A stretch of 64,000 bases of DNA, taken from contig NZ_OPYI01000008.1 of NCBI RefSeq assembly GCF_900343085.1, positions 1 through 64,000 on the forward strand, written 5' to 3'. Below are positions 36,486 to 46,016 of the stretch, piece after piece. Origin of the DNA: Aedoeadaptatus coli. Its GTDB lineage: Bacteria > Bacillota > Clostridia > Tissierellales > Peptoniphilaceae. A program made the position numbers and the translations under genes. Under the pieces are notes generated by a model that saw nothing but the letters and a program-made list of their open reading frames with translations, ran no database searches and was not told the origin of the DNA. Position 1 is the stretch's first letter, and every line of letters starts with the position of its first letter.

Positions 36486-36848
36486 ATGAAACATCAATCA
36501 TATTTAATTATTGAAGGAGTAGACCTACCTCTACCAAATTCTTATGATTTGGAGTTTAGAGATATAGAGGCAGATACTGGAGGAGAAACAGAGGCAGGAA
36601 CTATTCAGAGAGATATAGTTAGAAATAAAGTAGCAAGTATTTCTGTAAGTTTTTCTTGTAGTCCTAAGCTTGTGAAGATATTGAGTGGTCTTGCTAACAA
36701 GTCTAATCTAAAAGTTAAATACTTAGATACGGAAATATTAGAACTAAAAGAGACACAAATGTATATAGACAAGTTTCAAGTTAAACTAATAAAAGATACT
36801 TCTTATAAGGGATTGTGGGAAGTATCTTTTTCATTGGAGGAGTACTGA
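36486..36848 (+). CDS. Tail protein (DUF6711-like)
   Basis: The 120-residue beta-rich protein lies between tape measure and tail-tip genes. VDLPLPNSYDLEFRDIEADT and TIQRDIVRNKVASISVSFSC are typical of small tail proteins annotated as DUF6711. Role in the tail is likely structural. Its stop overlaps the next start. Confidence 0.65.
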   Translation: MKHQSYLIIEGVDLPLPNSYDLEFRDIEADTGGETEAGTIQRDIVRNKVASISVSFSCSPKLVKILSGLANKSNLKVKYLDTEILELKETQMYIDKFQVKLIKDTSYKGLWEVSFSLEEY

Positions 36849-38719
36849 TGTATCCAACAAGCAATGAATATAAAACAGCAATCAAAAAGAATTCTCGTAA
36901 ATTTTACTGGACGGGAAATATCATCTTAAAAGATGAAACAATCATTCCATTTACCAATAAAGATATTCTTAAAGGGTCTGGGTACATCCATCGTTCCTGC
37001 TCTGGATCTTCTGAACTTGAAATAGGTACAGTTTATGCTGGAGAGTTTGGAATTAGCCTTTTTTCAAATATAGATAGGTATTCTTTAGAGGATTCAAAGA
37101 TAGAGCTTTTTTACCATCAAGAATTAGAAAGCAAAAAGATAGAAACCATACCAATGGGAATCTTTGATGTCACTGAGGCAAATAGGTCTAAGAAAATTTT
37201 AGAACTAAAAGGTTATGACTATATGCTTAGGTTTGATAAGAACTTTCCTGTAACAGATACCTTTGGTACAGCCTTTGAACTACTAAGTTTTTCATGTGAG
37301 AAGTGCAGGGTAGAACTAGGTATGACAGAAGATGACGTGAAAGCTTTTGTTAATGGTGAGGAAGTTTTGGCGATTTATCAAGACCATGATATAGAAACCT
37401 ATAGAGACTTTATTCACTATATAGCATCGACTCTTGGTGCTTTTGCTGGGGTCTCTCGTGATGGTAAGTTGGTTTTAAAGAAGTATGGAGAAAGCATATC
37501 AACTGAAATTAAAACGAGAGAAAGATTTTCTTCGTCAATATCAGATTTTAAGACAAGATATACAGCCATCAACTCAACAAATGCAAAGACTAAAATAGCT
37601 GAATACTATTCTTTAGAAAATGATGATGGATTAACTATGAACCTCGGAATAAATCCATTAATGCAATTAGGGCTTCCAGAAAAAAGAAAAAGAATGTGTG
37701 AGGTTCTTCTTACTGAAATTTGTAAGATTCACCACACACCCTTTGACATGGTAACTATAGGAGACCCCAGTCTTGATGTAGGAGATAGAATAGCTATTTC
37801 TTACGAAGAAGAAAAAATTGAAGGGCTTATTACCGACATTGAATACAAAATAAATGGAAAGCACAGGATTTTAGGAGTTGGAAAAAATCCATATTTATCT
37901 AAAGCTAAGAGCAAGAATGATAAAAATATAGTAGGACTTTTAAATCAGATTGAATCTGAAAAGTTAGTAGTCCATGCCTATTCTAATTACTCTGCTTTTA
38001 ATCTTTCCTCAACAGATACGCCGGTAATTCGTATAGAATTTGCCTCCAATAAAGAAACGGAGGCAATTTTTAATGCATCTATCTTGTTAAATATAATTTG
38101 TGATACTGAAGAAAAGACAAGAAAGGTGTCAAGAAAAGTAAAGAAGCAAGTAGAGTTATTAAATAACGATGGAAAATCCTATATTCCTCCAAAGTTTGAA
38201 GAAAAAGAGGAAGTAGAAGAATTAGACTTTATTGAAAACATAGAAATACCAACAAGGCTAGTTATTACCTATGTTTTTAATGATACGAAAATAGAACATC
38301 ACATTCCAAAAGAAACTTACTTAAGTGGCGACCACATTCTAAATCTTTTTTATCCATTAACTAAACTTCAGGAAAAGACGATGAACAACTTCTCAGTATT
38401 AATTAGACTCGAATCAGGACAAGCAATGATAGGTAAAGATAATGCTATTGCAGCTATATCTGGACAATCTCTAGGTTCTACAGAGGCTTGGGATGGAAAG
38501 CTTAAGATTGATGAATCTTGGAAGAAGATAGAACTTAGTCATTCATTCCTGCTTAGGAAATTGAAGGCTGAATACAAAGTAGAAAGACAAGTCCCAAGAC
38601 CACTAGTATTTGATGAAAAGGTAGGAAGATTTAAATATCAAGGATTGATGCTTGGAAAATATACGGAAGAAATTAATACAGAATTTAAAGATAAGGAGGA
38701 AGGAAATGATCAAGGGTAA
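36848..38719 (+). CDS. Tail-tip/baseplate protein
   Basis: The 623-residue protein follows the small tail protein. The N-terminal half (SNEYKTAIKKNSRKFYWTGN; FDVTEANRSKKILELKGYDY; ATGDR-like VGDRIAISYEEEKIEGLITD) resembles gp27-like baseplate or tail endopeptidase hub domains. The C-terminal part is beta-rich. ATG 36848 with GGAGGAG is preferred to an upstream frame start. It probably forms the hub at the tail end. Confidence 0.75.
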   Translation: MYPTSNEYKTAIKKNSRKFYWTGNIILKDETIIPFTNKDILKGSGYIHRSCSGSSELEIGTVYAGEFGISLFSNIDRYSLEDSKIELFYHQELESKKIETIPMGIFDVTEANRSKKILELKGYDYMLRFDKNFPVTDTFGTAFELLSFSCEKCRVELGMTEDDVKAFVNGEEVLAIYQDHDIETYRDFIHYIASTLGAFAGVSRDGKLVLKKYGESISTEIKTRERFSSSISDFKTRYTAINSTNAKTKIAEYYSLENDDGLTMNLGINPLMQLGLPEKRKRMCEVLLTEICKIHHTPFDMVTIGDPSLDVGDRIAISYEEEKIEGLITDIEYKINGKHRILGVGKNPYLSKAKSKNDKNIVGLLNQIESEKLVVHAYSNYSAFNLSSTDTPVIRIEFASNKETEAIFNASILLNIICDTEEKTRKVSRKVKKQVELLNNDGKSYIPPKFEEKEEVEELDFIENIEIPTRLVITYVFNDTKIEHHIPKETYLSGDHILNLFYPLTKLQEKTMNNFSVLIRLESGQAMIGKDNAIAAISGQSLGSTEAWDGKLKIDESWKKIELSHSFLLRKLKAEYKVERQVPRPLVFDEKVGRFKYQGLMLGKYTEEINTEFKDKEEGNDQG

Positions 38720-40091
38720 ATCAGTCATTGAACTAACTGATGTGAGGACAAATACGAAGGAAATATATGAAGATGAAAACTTAATAACGAATGCAGTTCC
38801 AGATTTATTAAGACTCAATCCATCAGGGCTTATGTATCCAGTCGGAGAGGAACTTGTAACAAAATTTCACGAAGAGATTTTTCCAATTGCCAATAAGTGC
38901 TATGGTGGAATCTTATTATTTGAAAATCCTCTTGATGAAGATCCAAATAAAATAATTCCGCCATCTGAGAATAAGATTATAGGATACGCATCAAATGATG
39001 TTAATTCAACAGATGCATCTAAAAGGGGGTCGGCAAACTTAACTGAATCTTCTCCCATAGAAAATGGATATAAATTTGTATGGGATTTTTCTACATCGCA
39101 AGCTAATGGAAGAATATCGTCACTGGCGTTGACCCATTATAGAGGAGGGAAATACTTCTATGGAGATACTCATGGAAGAGACCCATTCCTACTTTTAAAT
39201 AAAACAAAAATGAATTCTGATAGAAATATTACTGATATTTACCAAGGTTGTGTGGAATACGATATTGAAAACAGTACACTTATATCAATCTGGCCTAAAA
39301 ACAAGACTTCTATAGATATTGTCAAACTTAGAGAATCAATTACAGATATCGGTTTAAATGATCCAATATTTACAAAGGGAAATTATCAAGAAGAAAGAAC
39401 GATTGTAGATGCAAAGGAGTTTTTTGAAAAAGTATATTACTGGAAAGAAACTTGTTTTTATAACGGACCAGATGGTTATTGGTATGGATTTGGGACTAAG
39501 TACAATAAGTTAATAAGGATGAAGATTTCCAAAAAAGATTATTCTACTACTGTGGATGAATGGTCTTTAAATGACATTAGCTTATATAAACTTGGAGATT
39601 ATAAGGACCAAGATTCTAGTTATTGCGAAAGGAGAGTATATAGCTGCATAAAAGACGGATATCTATATGCTATTGGTGCTGGAAATGATGATAACTTGTT
39701 ATACAAGATTAACATCAATAATCCTGTTGATATTAGCAAATTTGATTTGGAATATGATATTCAAAGAATTACTTATTCTGGTGAATATATGTATTTATTT
39801 AATTGGGGAGATTATATTCTCGGGCATAAATTTTCAATAAATAAGAATGACGAAATTATTCGTAGAGATGATAAAACAGAGTATGAAGGTAGGAGCATTC
39901 CGTATCTAATGTCCACACCTATTCAATTAGGACCATTAATGCTTGGCTATGGAGGCTATGAAAATTCGTTTTATAAACTTCTATTTCTTCATACTCCATA
40001 TCTTGGAACAATTAATAACCTATCAAGTCCAATATTAAAAACGGCAGATAAGACAATGAAAATAACTTACACATTAACAGAGGAGGAATAA
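38706..40091 (+). CDS. Tail fibre or receptor-binding candidate
   Basis: The 461-residue protein follows the tail hub and precedes holin, where receptor-binding proteins are placed. It has many aromatic and Gly residues and propeller-like repeats (GPDGYWYGFGTKYN; IKDGYLYAIGAGND; YSGEYMYLFNWGD). The start ATG 38706 has AAGGAGG. No conserved catalytic motif is visible. Host-range function is inferred from position. Confidence 0.65.
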   Translation: MIKGKSVIELTDVRTNTKEIYEDENLITNAVPDLLRLNPSGLMYPVGEELVTKFHEEIFPIANKCYGGILLFENPLDEDPNKIIPPSENKIIGYASNDVNSTDASKRGSANLTESSPIENGYKFVWDFSTSQANGRISSLALTHYRGGKYFYGDTHGRDPFLLLNKTKMNSDRNITDIYQGCVEYDIENSTLISIWPKNKTSIDIVKLRESITDIGLNDPIFTKGNYQEERTIVDAKEFFEKVYYWKETCFYNGPDGYWYGFGTKYNKLIRMKISKKDYSTTVDEWSLNDISLYKLGDYKDQDSSYCERRVYSCIKDGYLYAIGAGNDDNLLYKININNPVDISKFDLEYDIQRITYSGEYMYLFNWGDYILGHKFSINKNDEIIRRDDKTEYEGRSIPYLMSTPIQLGPLMLGYGGYENSFYKLLFLHTPYLGTINNLSSPILKTADKTMKITYTLTEEE

Positions 40092-40092
40092 A

Positions 40093-40494
40093 ATGAATAA
40101 GTTTTTAGAAATACTAAAAGTATGTTTTACGGCTATCGGAGGATGGTTGGGATTTTATCTTGGAAGTGTAGATGCTTTTATTTACACACTACTTGCTTTT
40201 GTAATAGCTGACTATTTAACAGGCGTTTTAAGAGCGGGCGTAGAAAGAAAGTTAAGCTCATCCATAGGATTTAAAGGGATAGCTAAAAAGATTATGATTT
40301 TTATAGTTGTGGGAATAGCAAACCTATGTGATGTAAATTTAATTAAAGGTGATGGAACAATGATAAGAACAGCCATCATCTTTTTTTATATAGCAAATGA
40401 GGGACTTTCTATTTTAGAAAACTCTGTAGCACTAGGTTTGCCAGTACCAGAAAAGTTAAAGACGTTATTAGAACAATTTAAGGAGGAAAAATAA
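40093..40494 (+). CDS. Phage holin (phi LC3/toxin secretion type)
   Basis: The 133-residue membrane protein matches the Holin_4 type: segments CFTAIGGWLGFYLGSVDAFI, LLAFVIADYLTGVLRA and MIFIVVGIANLCDV, with the family motif DYLTGVLRA. It opens the membrane for the downstream amidase. Confidence 0.88.
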   Translation: MNKFLEILKVCFTAIGGWLGFYLGSVDAFIYTLLAFVIADYLTGVLRAGVERKLSSSIGFKGIAKKIMIFIVVGIANLCDVNLIKGDGTMIRTAIIFFYIANEGLSILENSVALGLPVPEKLKTLLEQFKEEK

Positions 40495-41304
40495 ATGAGT
40501 AATAGCCCGTTAGTACAAGCAACAATTCTTTCACCTAACCATAGTGGAAGAAGAAATCAAAAGATAACAAAAATTGCTATTCACCATGCTGCAGGAGTTA
40601 TAAATGGTAGAAACCTTGCAGGAGTATTTGTACCTAGAGCAAGACGTGCATCTGCGAACTATAACTTAGGATCTGATGGAGTTATTGTTTTAGGGGTTGA
40701 TGAATCTAACAGAGCCTGGACAACTTCATCTTCCTGGTGTGACAACCGAGCAGTAACAATTGAAGTAGGGAACTCTACGAGGGGACCTCAGTGGTTAGTT
40801 TCTGATTATGTTTTAAATAGACTAATTGATTTAGTAACAGACATCTGTAGTAGAAATGGAATCTATCCTTGTACCTATACTGGAGGCAAAGATGGTGTCC
40901 TTCAAAAACATGAGTGGTATAAAAGTACTAACTGTCCAGGACCATATCTTGGAAACAAGTTTCCATATATAGCAAGCGAGGTCAATAAAAGACTAAGAGG
41001 CAATAAGACTGTTAGCAAACCAAAAAATGGATTATATAGAGTTAGAAAATCCTGGTCTGATGTTAAAAGCCAGAAAGGTGCATTTAGAAATATAGAAAAT
41101 GCTAAAAAATGTGCCGATAGATTTGGATTAAAAGTATTCGATGCTAATGGCAAGATAGTTTATCCAGTTGGAAAGACAATCGACCAATTAGCAAGAGAGG
41201 TCATTAGAGGAGAATGGGGGAATGGAGAAGAAAGAAAAAGAAGGTTAACTCAAGCTGGATATGATTATTATGCTGTTCAGAAAAGAGTGAATCAATTAAT
41301 TTAA
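40495..41304 (+). CDS. N-acetylmuramoyl-L-alanine amidase (endolysin)
   Basis: The 269-residue lysin has an Amidase_2 domain (residues 1-160; zinc ligands in IAIHHAAG and KSTNCPGPYLG), a SPOR-like middle (LYRVRKSWSDVKSQKGAFRN) and a C-terminal CW_7 (Cpl-7) wall-binding motif (REVIRGEWGNGEERKRRL). It follows holin directly. It cuts the bond between MurNAc and L-Ala at lysis. Confidence 0.9.
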   Translation: MSNSPLVQATILSPNHSGRRNQKITKIAIHHAAGVINGRNLAGVFVPRARRASANYNLGSDGVIVLGVDESNRAWTTSSSWCDNRAVTIEVGNSTRGPQWLVSDYVLNRLIDLVTDICSRNGIYPCTYTGGKDGVLQKHEWYKSTNCPGPYLGNKFPYIASEVNKRLRGNKTVSKPKNGLYRVRKSWSDVKSQKGAFRNIENAKKCADRFGLKVFDANGKIVYPVGKTIDQLAREVIRGEWGNGEERKRRLTQAGYDYYAVQKRVNQLI

Positions 41305-41344
41305 TATATAAAGTTAGAGGGATCAATTCTTATTTTTTATTATA

Positions 41345-41384
41345 GGCAACAATTGTTGACAATGCCGTTTTACTAACTTAAAAT
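41345..41384 (+). promoter_or_regulatory. Promoter and operator of the RiPP-cluster regulator
   Basis: TTGACA (41356-41361), 17 bp and TAAAAT (41379-41384) make a consensus promoter. The 12-bp perfect palindrome CAACAATTGTTG (41347-41358) overlaps the -35, inside a wider GGCA-TGCC repeat (41345-41366). Confidence 0.8.
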
Positions 41385-41427
41385 ATTAAGGAATACATTA
41401 AAAATTAGAAAGAGGTAATTAAGCTAA

Positions 41428-41622
41428 GTGGGTAATAATATAAAGAGGATTAGAAAACAAAAGGGCATGACACAAGGTGATTTATCAGAAATGGTAGGCG
41501 TTACTAGACAATATATAAGTGATGTGGAGAATCTAAAAAAAATACCATCAGTCAAGATTGCGTTTGATATTTCAAAAGCACTTGAAACCAATGTATACGA
41601 ATTATTTTATTATTTAGGCTAA
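41428..41622 (+). CDS. Small Xre-family regulator of the cargo cluster
   Basis: The 64-residue protein is almost only a helix-turn-helix: IKRIRKQKGMTQGDLSEMVG, then VTRQYISDVENLKKIPSVK. It starts with GTG. It resembles the small Cro/Xre regulators typical of toxin and bacteriocin loci. It sits between endolysin and radical SAM genes, and its promoter word ATTGTTGAC reappears inverted at the start of the maturase transcript. That makes it the likely controller of the cluster (inference). Confidence 0.8.
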   Translation: MGNNIKRIRKQKGMTQGDLSEMVGVTRQYISDVENLKKIPSVKIAFDISKALETNVYELFYYLG

Positions 41623-41903
41623 TATTATATAAGATAATATTTATCCTGGAGTTAAGTTATATACATCTAGTATAAATAGGTCAGTTATGTCTTATTTAGT
41701 TTAAATTAAACACGATTAAAAATATATATATCCATTAAATTCTCTAGATTAATATGAGTTTTTACTTTTTAATGGTGTTACGTTTAATTTTGAATCTATC
41801 AGATAATATTGATTTAGAAATTAATGAAGTTCACATATTTTTATTATTTATTTTTATAATCTGGTTTATTCAAAAATTAATTAGATAATACTAAAAACTA
41901 CAA
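41623..41903 (+). other. AT-rich gap upstream of maturase promoter
   Basis: Some 280 bp of very AT-rich sequence without a credible gene. Short self-complementary pieces such as ATATTATATAAGATAATAT are present near 41630, but no clear terminator. Confidence 0.5.
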
Positions 41904-41945
41904 TTGATTAAAATAGATTGTTTGGTGTATAATTATGTCAACAAT
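41904..41945 (+). promoter_or_regulatory. RiPP operon promoter with shared operator
   Basis: TTGATT (41904-41909), 18 bp and a perfect TATAAT (41928-41933). Just after the -10, GTCAACAAT (41937-41945) is the exact reverse complement of ATTGTTGAC in the regulator promoter; GTCA-N8-TGAC forms a local inverted repeat. Confidence 0.75.
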
Positions 41946-41980
41946 AGATGACAAACATTATGTGTCTTAGGAGGTTTTTC

Positions 41981-43561
41981 ATGTGTAGAAATAATTTAAT
42001 TCAAATTATTAATAAGGAAATGAATAATAATACAGCAAAAAGATTAGGTACAATATTCGATACTGGAAATAGTAGCTACTTTTATGATACTGGAACAGGA
42101 AAAGTTATCACACTTGATAAAGAGTCTAAACATATTCTTAGTTCCATACTTAAGTCTACAAATGATTCAATAGAAAAAATTGACACTGATAGAAATTACT
42201 TGAATTATTTTTTAGATTTTATTGAACAAGAGAATTTATTACAAGCAATAGAGCCTCGTAGTTTTTCACATCAAAATCATTCGAAGTTTAAATTAGAAAA
42301 AATTTTAAATAATGAAATGGAACAGTTGATATTAAAGGTTACAGGCAGATGCAACTTTAGATGTAAGTATTGTATATATAATGAAGAGTTTCAGCATAAT
42401 TGTAATTTTGAAAATGAAGATATGAGTTCAGAGATGGCCAAAAAAGCGGTAGATTTCTATTATGATCATTCATCAAATAGTAAATATACAGCTATAACTT
42501 TTTATGGAGGAGAACCTTTAATAAAGTTTGATTTAATAAAAGAAGTAATTGACTACTCCATTTATAAGTTTCGAGATAGATCAAACATGTTAAGTTTTTC
42601 GTTAACATCTAATTTGTCACTTATAACTGAAGAGATGATTGATTATTTTATAAGTGTACCAAACTTTAATTTGGTTTGTAGTTTAGATGGTGATAGAGAA
42701 AGTCAAAATTCATATAGACAATTCGCTGATGGAACGAATACATTCGAAGTAGTATTTGAAAAATTTAAATTAATTTGTGACAAGGCAAATAAAGAACCTG
42801 ATAGTTCATTTTCTTTATCAGCAAATATGGTTTTTACTCCACCGTATACATTTGAAAAATTAGATCGTGTCAATAATTTCTATTCAAGTTTAAATTTTCT
42901 ACCTAAAGATTTCTCTATTATGATTACTTACCCAGATGAAGGTAGTTTAGATGATGGTGGCTTTTTACAAACATTAAAAGACGACGATAGATACATAAAG
43001 TACTTTGTGAATGAATCAGATTTAGTATACTCAGATCCACTACAACAATGGTCTGAGGAAAAAACCATGAAAAACAAAGGACTTGACTCAAATAATAAGA
43101 ATAATTTATATTTTAACTATATCAAGAGTCAATTAATTAGAATTAATACTAGATACATATCTGACAATGTATCGGCCAACTATCCATTTAATGGATGCTG
43201 TTTACCAGGTATGCGTAGATTATATGTAGATACTAAGGGTGTTTTTTATCCCTGTGAAAGGGTTGGAAAGTCCCCTAGTATAGGCAATATAGATGATGGC
43301 TTAGATTATGAATCTATTGAAAAGTATTATATAAATGAATATGAGAGCTGTTCTCTAAAGTATTGTCAGAATTGTTGGGCAATAAGACTATGTGGAACAT
43401 GTTATGCTGTAAATATGTTGGAGAATGGAATAGATAAAGATTACCATGAAAAGAAATGTGATTTAAATAGATTGAGAATAAAAAATCAATTGGCTTTTTA
43501 TCATGAGGCTCTTGAAAAAGAATTGGATTTTTCTATTCTTAAAGATGAATTTTTGTATTAA
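41981..43561 (+). CDS. Radical SAM/SPASM peptide maturase
   Basis: The 526-residue enzyme has an N-terminal region (1-110) like the leader-binding part of Cys-rich peptide maturases (FDTGNSSYFYDTGTGKVIT). A radical SAM core follows with CNFRCKYC (Cys 124, 128, 131) binding the 4Fe-4S cluster and SAM, then FYGGEPL. The C-terminal SPASM domain (about 400-490: GCCLPGMRR, PCERV, CSLKYCQNCWAIRLCGTC) holds auxiliary clusters. It should form Cys-to-alpha-carbon thioether links in the precursor encoded next. ATG 41981 has AGGAGG; the frame opens 11 codons earlier. Confidence 0.9.
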   Translation: MCRNNLIQIINKEMNNNTAKRLGTIFDTGNSSYFYDTGTGKVITLDKESKHILSSILKSTNDSIEKIDTDRNYLNYFLDFIEQENLLQAIEPRSFSHQNHSKFKLEKILNNEMEQLILKVTGRCNFRCKYCIYNEEFQHNCNFENEDMSSEMAKKAVDFYYDHSSNSKYTAITFYGGEPLIKFDLIKEVIDYSIYKFRDRSNMLSFSLTSNLSLITEEMIDYFISVPNFNLVCSLDGDRESQNSYRQFADGTNTFEVVFEKFKLICDKANKEPDSSFSLSANMVFTPPYTFEKLDRVNNFYSSLNFLPKDFSIMITYPDEGSLDDGGFLQTLKDDDRYIKYFVNESDLVYSDPLQQWSEEKTMKNKGLDSNNKNNLYFNYIKSQLIRINTRYISDNVSANYPFNGCCLPGMRRLYVDTKGVFYPCERVGKSPSIGNIDDGLDYESIEKYYINEYESCSLKYCQNCWAIRLCGTCYAVNMLENGIDKDYHEKKCDLNRLRIKNQLAFYHEALEKELDFSILKDEFLY

Positions 43562-43606
43562 AAAGGTATTAACTAGACAGATATTGCCTAGATAAGGAGG
43601 ATTTTT

Positions 43607-43804
43607 ATGTTAAAAGTTGTAGATCCTATGTATAAAAAAGAAGTTACTGATGATGTAGCATTTTCATGCAGATGCTATTGTAATGTTCAGGCACAAAACC
43701 ATTCTACTGGTAAATCTGGTGCTTGGTGGCCTGGAGATTGTGGGTGTGCTTGTGCACCTGGAAATGTACGTAATCACAATTCAAATAGTGCTGTAGTTGG
43801 ATAA
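43607..43804 (+). CDS. RiPP precursor peptide with two CxCxC clusters
   Basis: The 65-residue peptide has a strong AAGGAGG site, a 19-20 residue leader (MLKVVDPMYKKEVTDDVAF) and a Cys-rich core. Cysteines stand at 21, 23, 25 and 45, 47, 49. Each CxCxC is followed by a segment containing NV and NH with small residues (NVQAQNHSTGKSG; NVRNHNSNSAVVG), like a duplicated hairpin. Ruminococcin C has a comparable two-hairpin layout with thioether bridges from Cys to small or polar residues. The gene is immediately behind the maturase. Product class sactipeptide is likely; ranthipeptide links cannot be excluded. Confidence 0.88.
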   Translation: MLKVVDPMYKKEVTDDVAFSCRCYCNVQAQNHSTGKSGAWWPGDCGCACAPGNVRNHNSNSAVVG

Positions 43805-43897
43805 AACACAATTAGTTTTAAGTTGAAAGTTTAGTAGTTTAACGTCTAAAAGGCGATTCTGTTTGGTTAATACATACATATTTTGAGGAGGTTAGTT

Positions 43898-44788
43898 TTG
43901 GAAATTACAGGAAGTAAAGTATTAAAAAAAATATCAAATGAGCCTATAATAAAGTCTGTTAATTTCAGTTTTAAAGAGGGGGTTAATGGCTTAATAGGAG
44001 CAAATGGTGCTGGAAAAACTACGCTAATTAGGTTAATTACAAAATATTACAAATTAACATCTGGAAAAATAAGAATCAATTTAGAAAATGATACTGATTT
44101 ATTCGATAATGAAACGATGTATTATGATAATTTAGGATATTTACCACAGGATTTTAGAGGGATTGGTGAATTTACCGTAATCGAATTTTTAAATTATATA
44201 AAAAGGACAAAAAATATCTCTAATAAAAATAATACTGTTATAGGAGATTTAGTTGATACATTATCTCTTGATAAATTTCTAAAATATAAATTAAAAAATT
44301 TGTCAGGGGGAACTTTAAGAAGAGTTGGAGTTTTACAAGCTTTAATAAACAATCCAAAAATACTAATTCTTGATGAGCCAACGGCTGGTCTAGATCCAAG
44401 TGAACGTATTAATTTAAAGAATTATTTAAATGATATAGCTGAAAATAGAATAATCATTGTTTCAACTCATATAATACAAGACATAGAAGATATTGCTAAT
44501 AATGTAGTAATTATAGATTCCGGAAAAGTTGTTTTAAATGAATGTGTGAATAAGGTTGTAAGTTCCATGAACGGAAAGACATGGAGGGTTAAAACAGATG
44601 CTAAAACATTGCAGGTTCTTAGAGACAAATATCCGATAAGAAAAATTAAAGAAGATGAAAGTGGGTTTTATGAAGTAGTTTTATTATCTGAATCAAAGCC
44701 GATAGATAATTCAATAAAAATCAACGCAAATCTTGAAGATGTTTACTTGTATTACTCAGAAAAAAAGGATGATAGTTATGAATTTTGA
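43898..44788 (+). CDS. ABC transporter ATP-binding protein of the RiPP cluster
   Basis: The 296-residue ATPase starts with TTG behind GGAGG. Walker A is GANGAGKTT (about residues 40-48), signature LSGGTLRRV, Walker B ILILDEPTAGLD. It pairs with the overlapping permease gene. Such ATPase-permease pairs in bacteriocin clusters serve for export or for self-protection by pumping peptide away from the membrane. Confidence 0.88.
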   Translation: MEITGSKVLKKISNEPIIKSVNFSFKEGVNGLIGANGAGKTTLIRLITKYYKLTSGKIRINLENDTDLFDNETMYYDNLGYLPQDFRGIGEFTVIEFLNYIKRTKNISNKNNTVIGDLVDTLSLDKFLKYKLKNLSGGTLRRVGVLQALINNPKILILDEPTAGLDPSERINLKNYLNDIAENRIIIVSTHIIQDIEDIANNVVIIDSGKVVLNECVNKVVSSMNGKTWRVKTDAKTLQVLRDKYPIRKIKEDESGFYEVVLLSESKPIDNSIKINANLEDVYLYYSEKKDDSYEF

Positions 44789-46016
44789 ATTTAGAAAACT
44801 ATATAGAAACAAGCTATTTAAAATTTCAATTTTTTTGATCTTAATTTACATAGCTGTAATTTCTTTTAAAAACATAAATGCGAGAAATTATTATGTATAT
44901 AGAAATGATGGTTTAAGTTATTTGACAGGATTATCAGCGACGAAAGCTGAAAAAAAAGATAGAAGTTCGATATATGGCAAATTTATTGATGAAGAATTTT
45001 TAAGCAAATATCTTTCTATACACAAAGATGTAATTAGTGGGAAATATGATAATTTAGATGATACATCAAGATATGTTAAGTATGAACAAAAATATAATGA
45101 TATTATGATTTTAATAGCAAAGTCTTATGCTCCTTTTAATTCTTTTGATCTCAATATAGCTGATACCCTTTCTTTTGATGATCTTGATACATTTTATACT
45201 AATAGAAAAGCTAAGCTTAATACCTATTTAGATAAAACAGAATTTAAAAATTACAAATTTACCGATGGAGAAAAAAATTTTTTATTAAAAGAAAATGACA
45301 AATTAAAAACACCAATAGAATACACTTATTATAAAGGATGGGAGATTTTATTGAGCGATTTCTTTATAAGTTCAATATTGTTTGCCATATTTAGTAATGT
45401 GGTGGTTTCCAATACCTTTACAATGGACTATTCAAATAATATGAATGAAATTTTATTTGCTACAGTGGGTAAAAAAAGAATAATAAAAAATAAGATTAAG
45501 TCAGGCATATGGACAGGAGCTTTGATGTTTTTATTACCGCATTTACTCTATGCTTTTGTAATTCTATTATTATTTGGAATAGATGGATTTAATGCACCAA
45601 TACAGCTATATCAAACGTATTGGAATAGTGTGTATAATTTAACTTTTTTACAGGCTTATTTGTTGATTCTGATGCTAGGAGTTTTAATAACAGTTTTTTC
45701 AATTATAATAAATATGATTGTTTCTATAATATCAAAAAAATCATTAATCTCAGTTTCGATAGTTTTAGCACTTAACTTTATCCCTTTAGTCTTATATGAA
45801 GGGGCAGGTAGAGTTCTAAAGAAAATATTATCTGTATCAATGATAAATTTATACAACGGGGAGTCTTTATTGATAAATTACAGGCCTATATTTAGGATTT
45901 TTAATATCCATATATTGCAAGCATATGCAATGGTGCCGATATGTTTAGTAATAATAATTATTTTTAGTATTATATTAAATATCCTTGCTATAAGAAATTA
46001 TGAAAATTATAAATAA
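44778..46016 (+). CDS. ABC-2 type permease of the RiPP cluster
   Basis: The 412-residue membrane protein has one N-terminal segment (ISIFLILIYIAVISF), a roughly 170-residue extracytoplasmic domain, and five or six C-terminal segments (about 200-405). This ABC-2 topology suits immunity or efflux permeases. Start ATG 44778 overlaps the ATPase stop by 11 bp. Confidence 0.83.
   Translation: MNFEFRKLYRNKLFKISIFLILIYIAVISFKNINARNYYVYRNDGLSYLTGLSATKAEKKDRSSIYGKFIDEEFLSKYLSIHKDVISGKYDNLDDTSRYVKYEQKYNDIMILIAKSYAPFNSFDLNIADTLSFDDLDTFYTNRKAKLNTYLDKTEFKNYKFTDGEKNFLLKENDKLKTPIEYTYYKGWEILLSDFFISSILFAIFSNVVVSNTFTMDYSNNMNEILFATVGKKRIIKNKIKSGIWTGALMFLLPHLLYAFVILLLFGIDGFNAPIQLYQTYWNSVYNLTFLQAYLLILMLGVLITVFSIIINMIVSIISKKSLISVSIVLALNFIPLVLYEGAGRVLKKILSVSMINLYNGESLLINYRPIFRIFNIHILQAYAMVPICLVIIIIFSIILNILAIRNYENYK

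Noticed and set aside
41623..41903. Additional small peptide genes before the maturase
   Set aside because: Short AT-rich frames lack ribosome sites and Cys-rich content.
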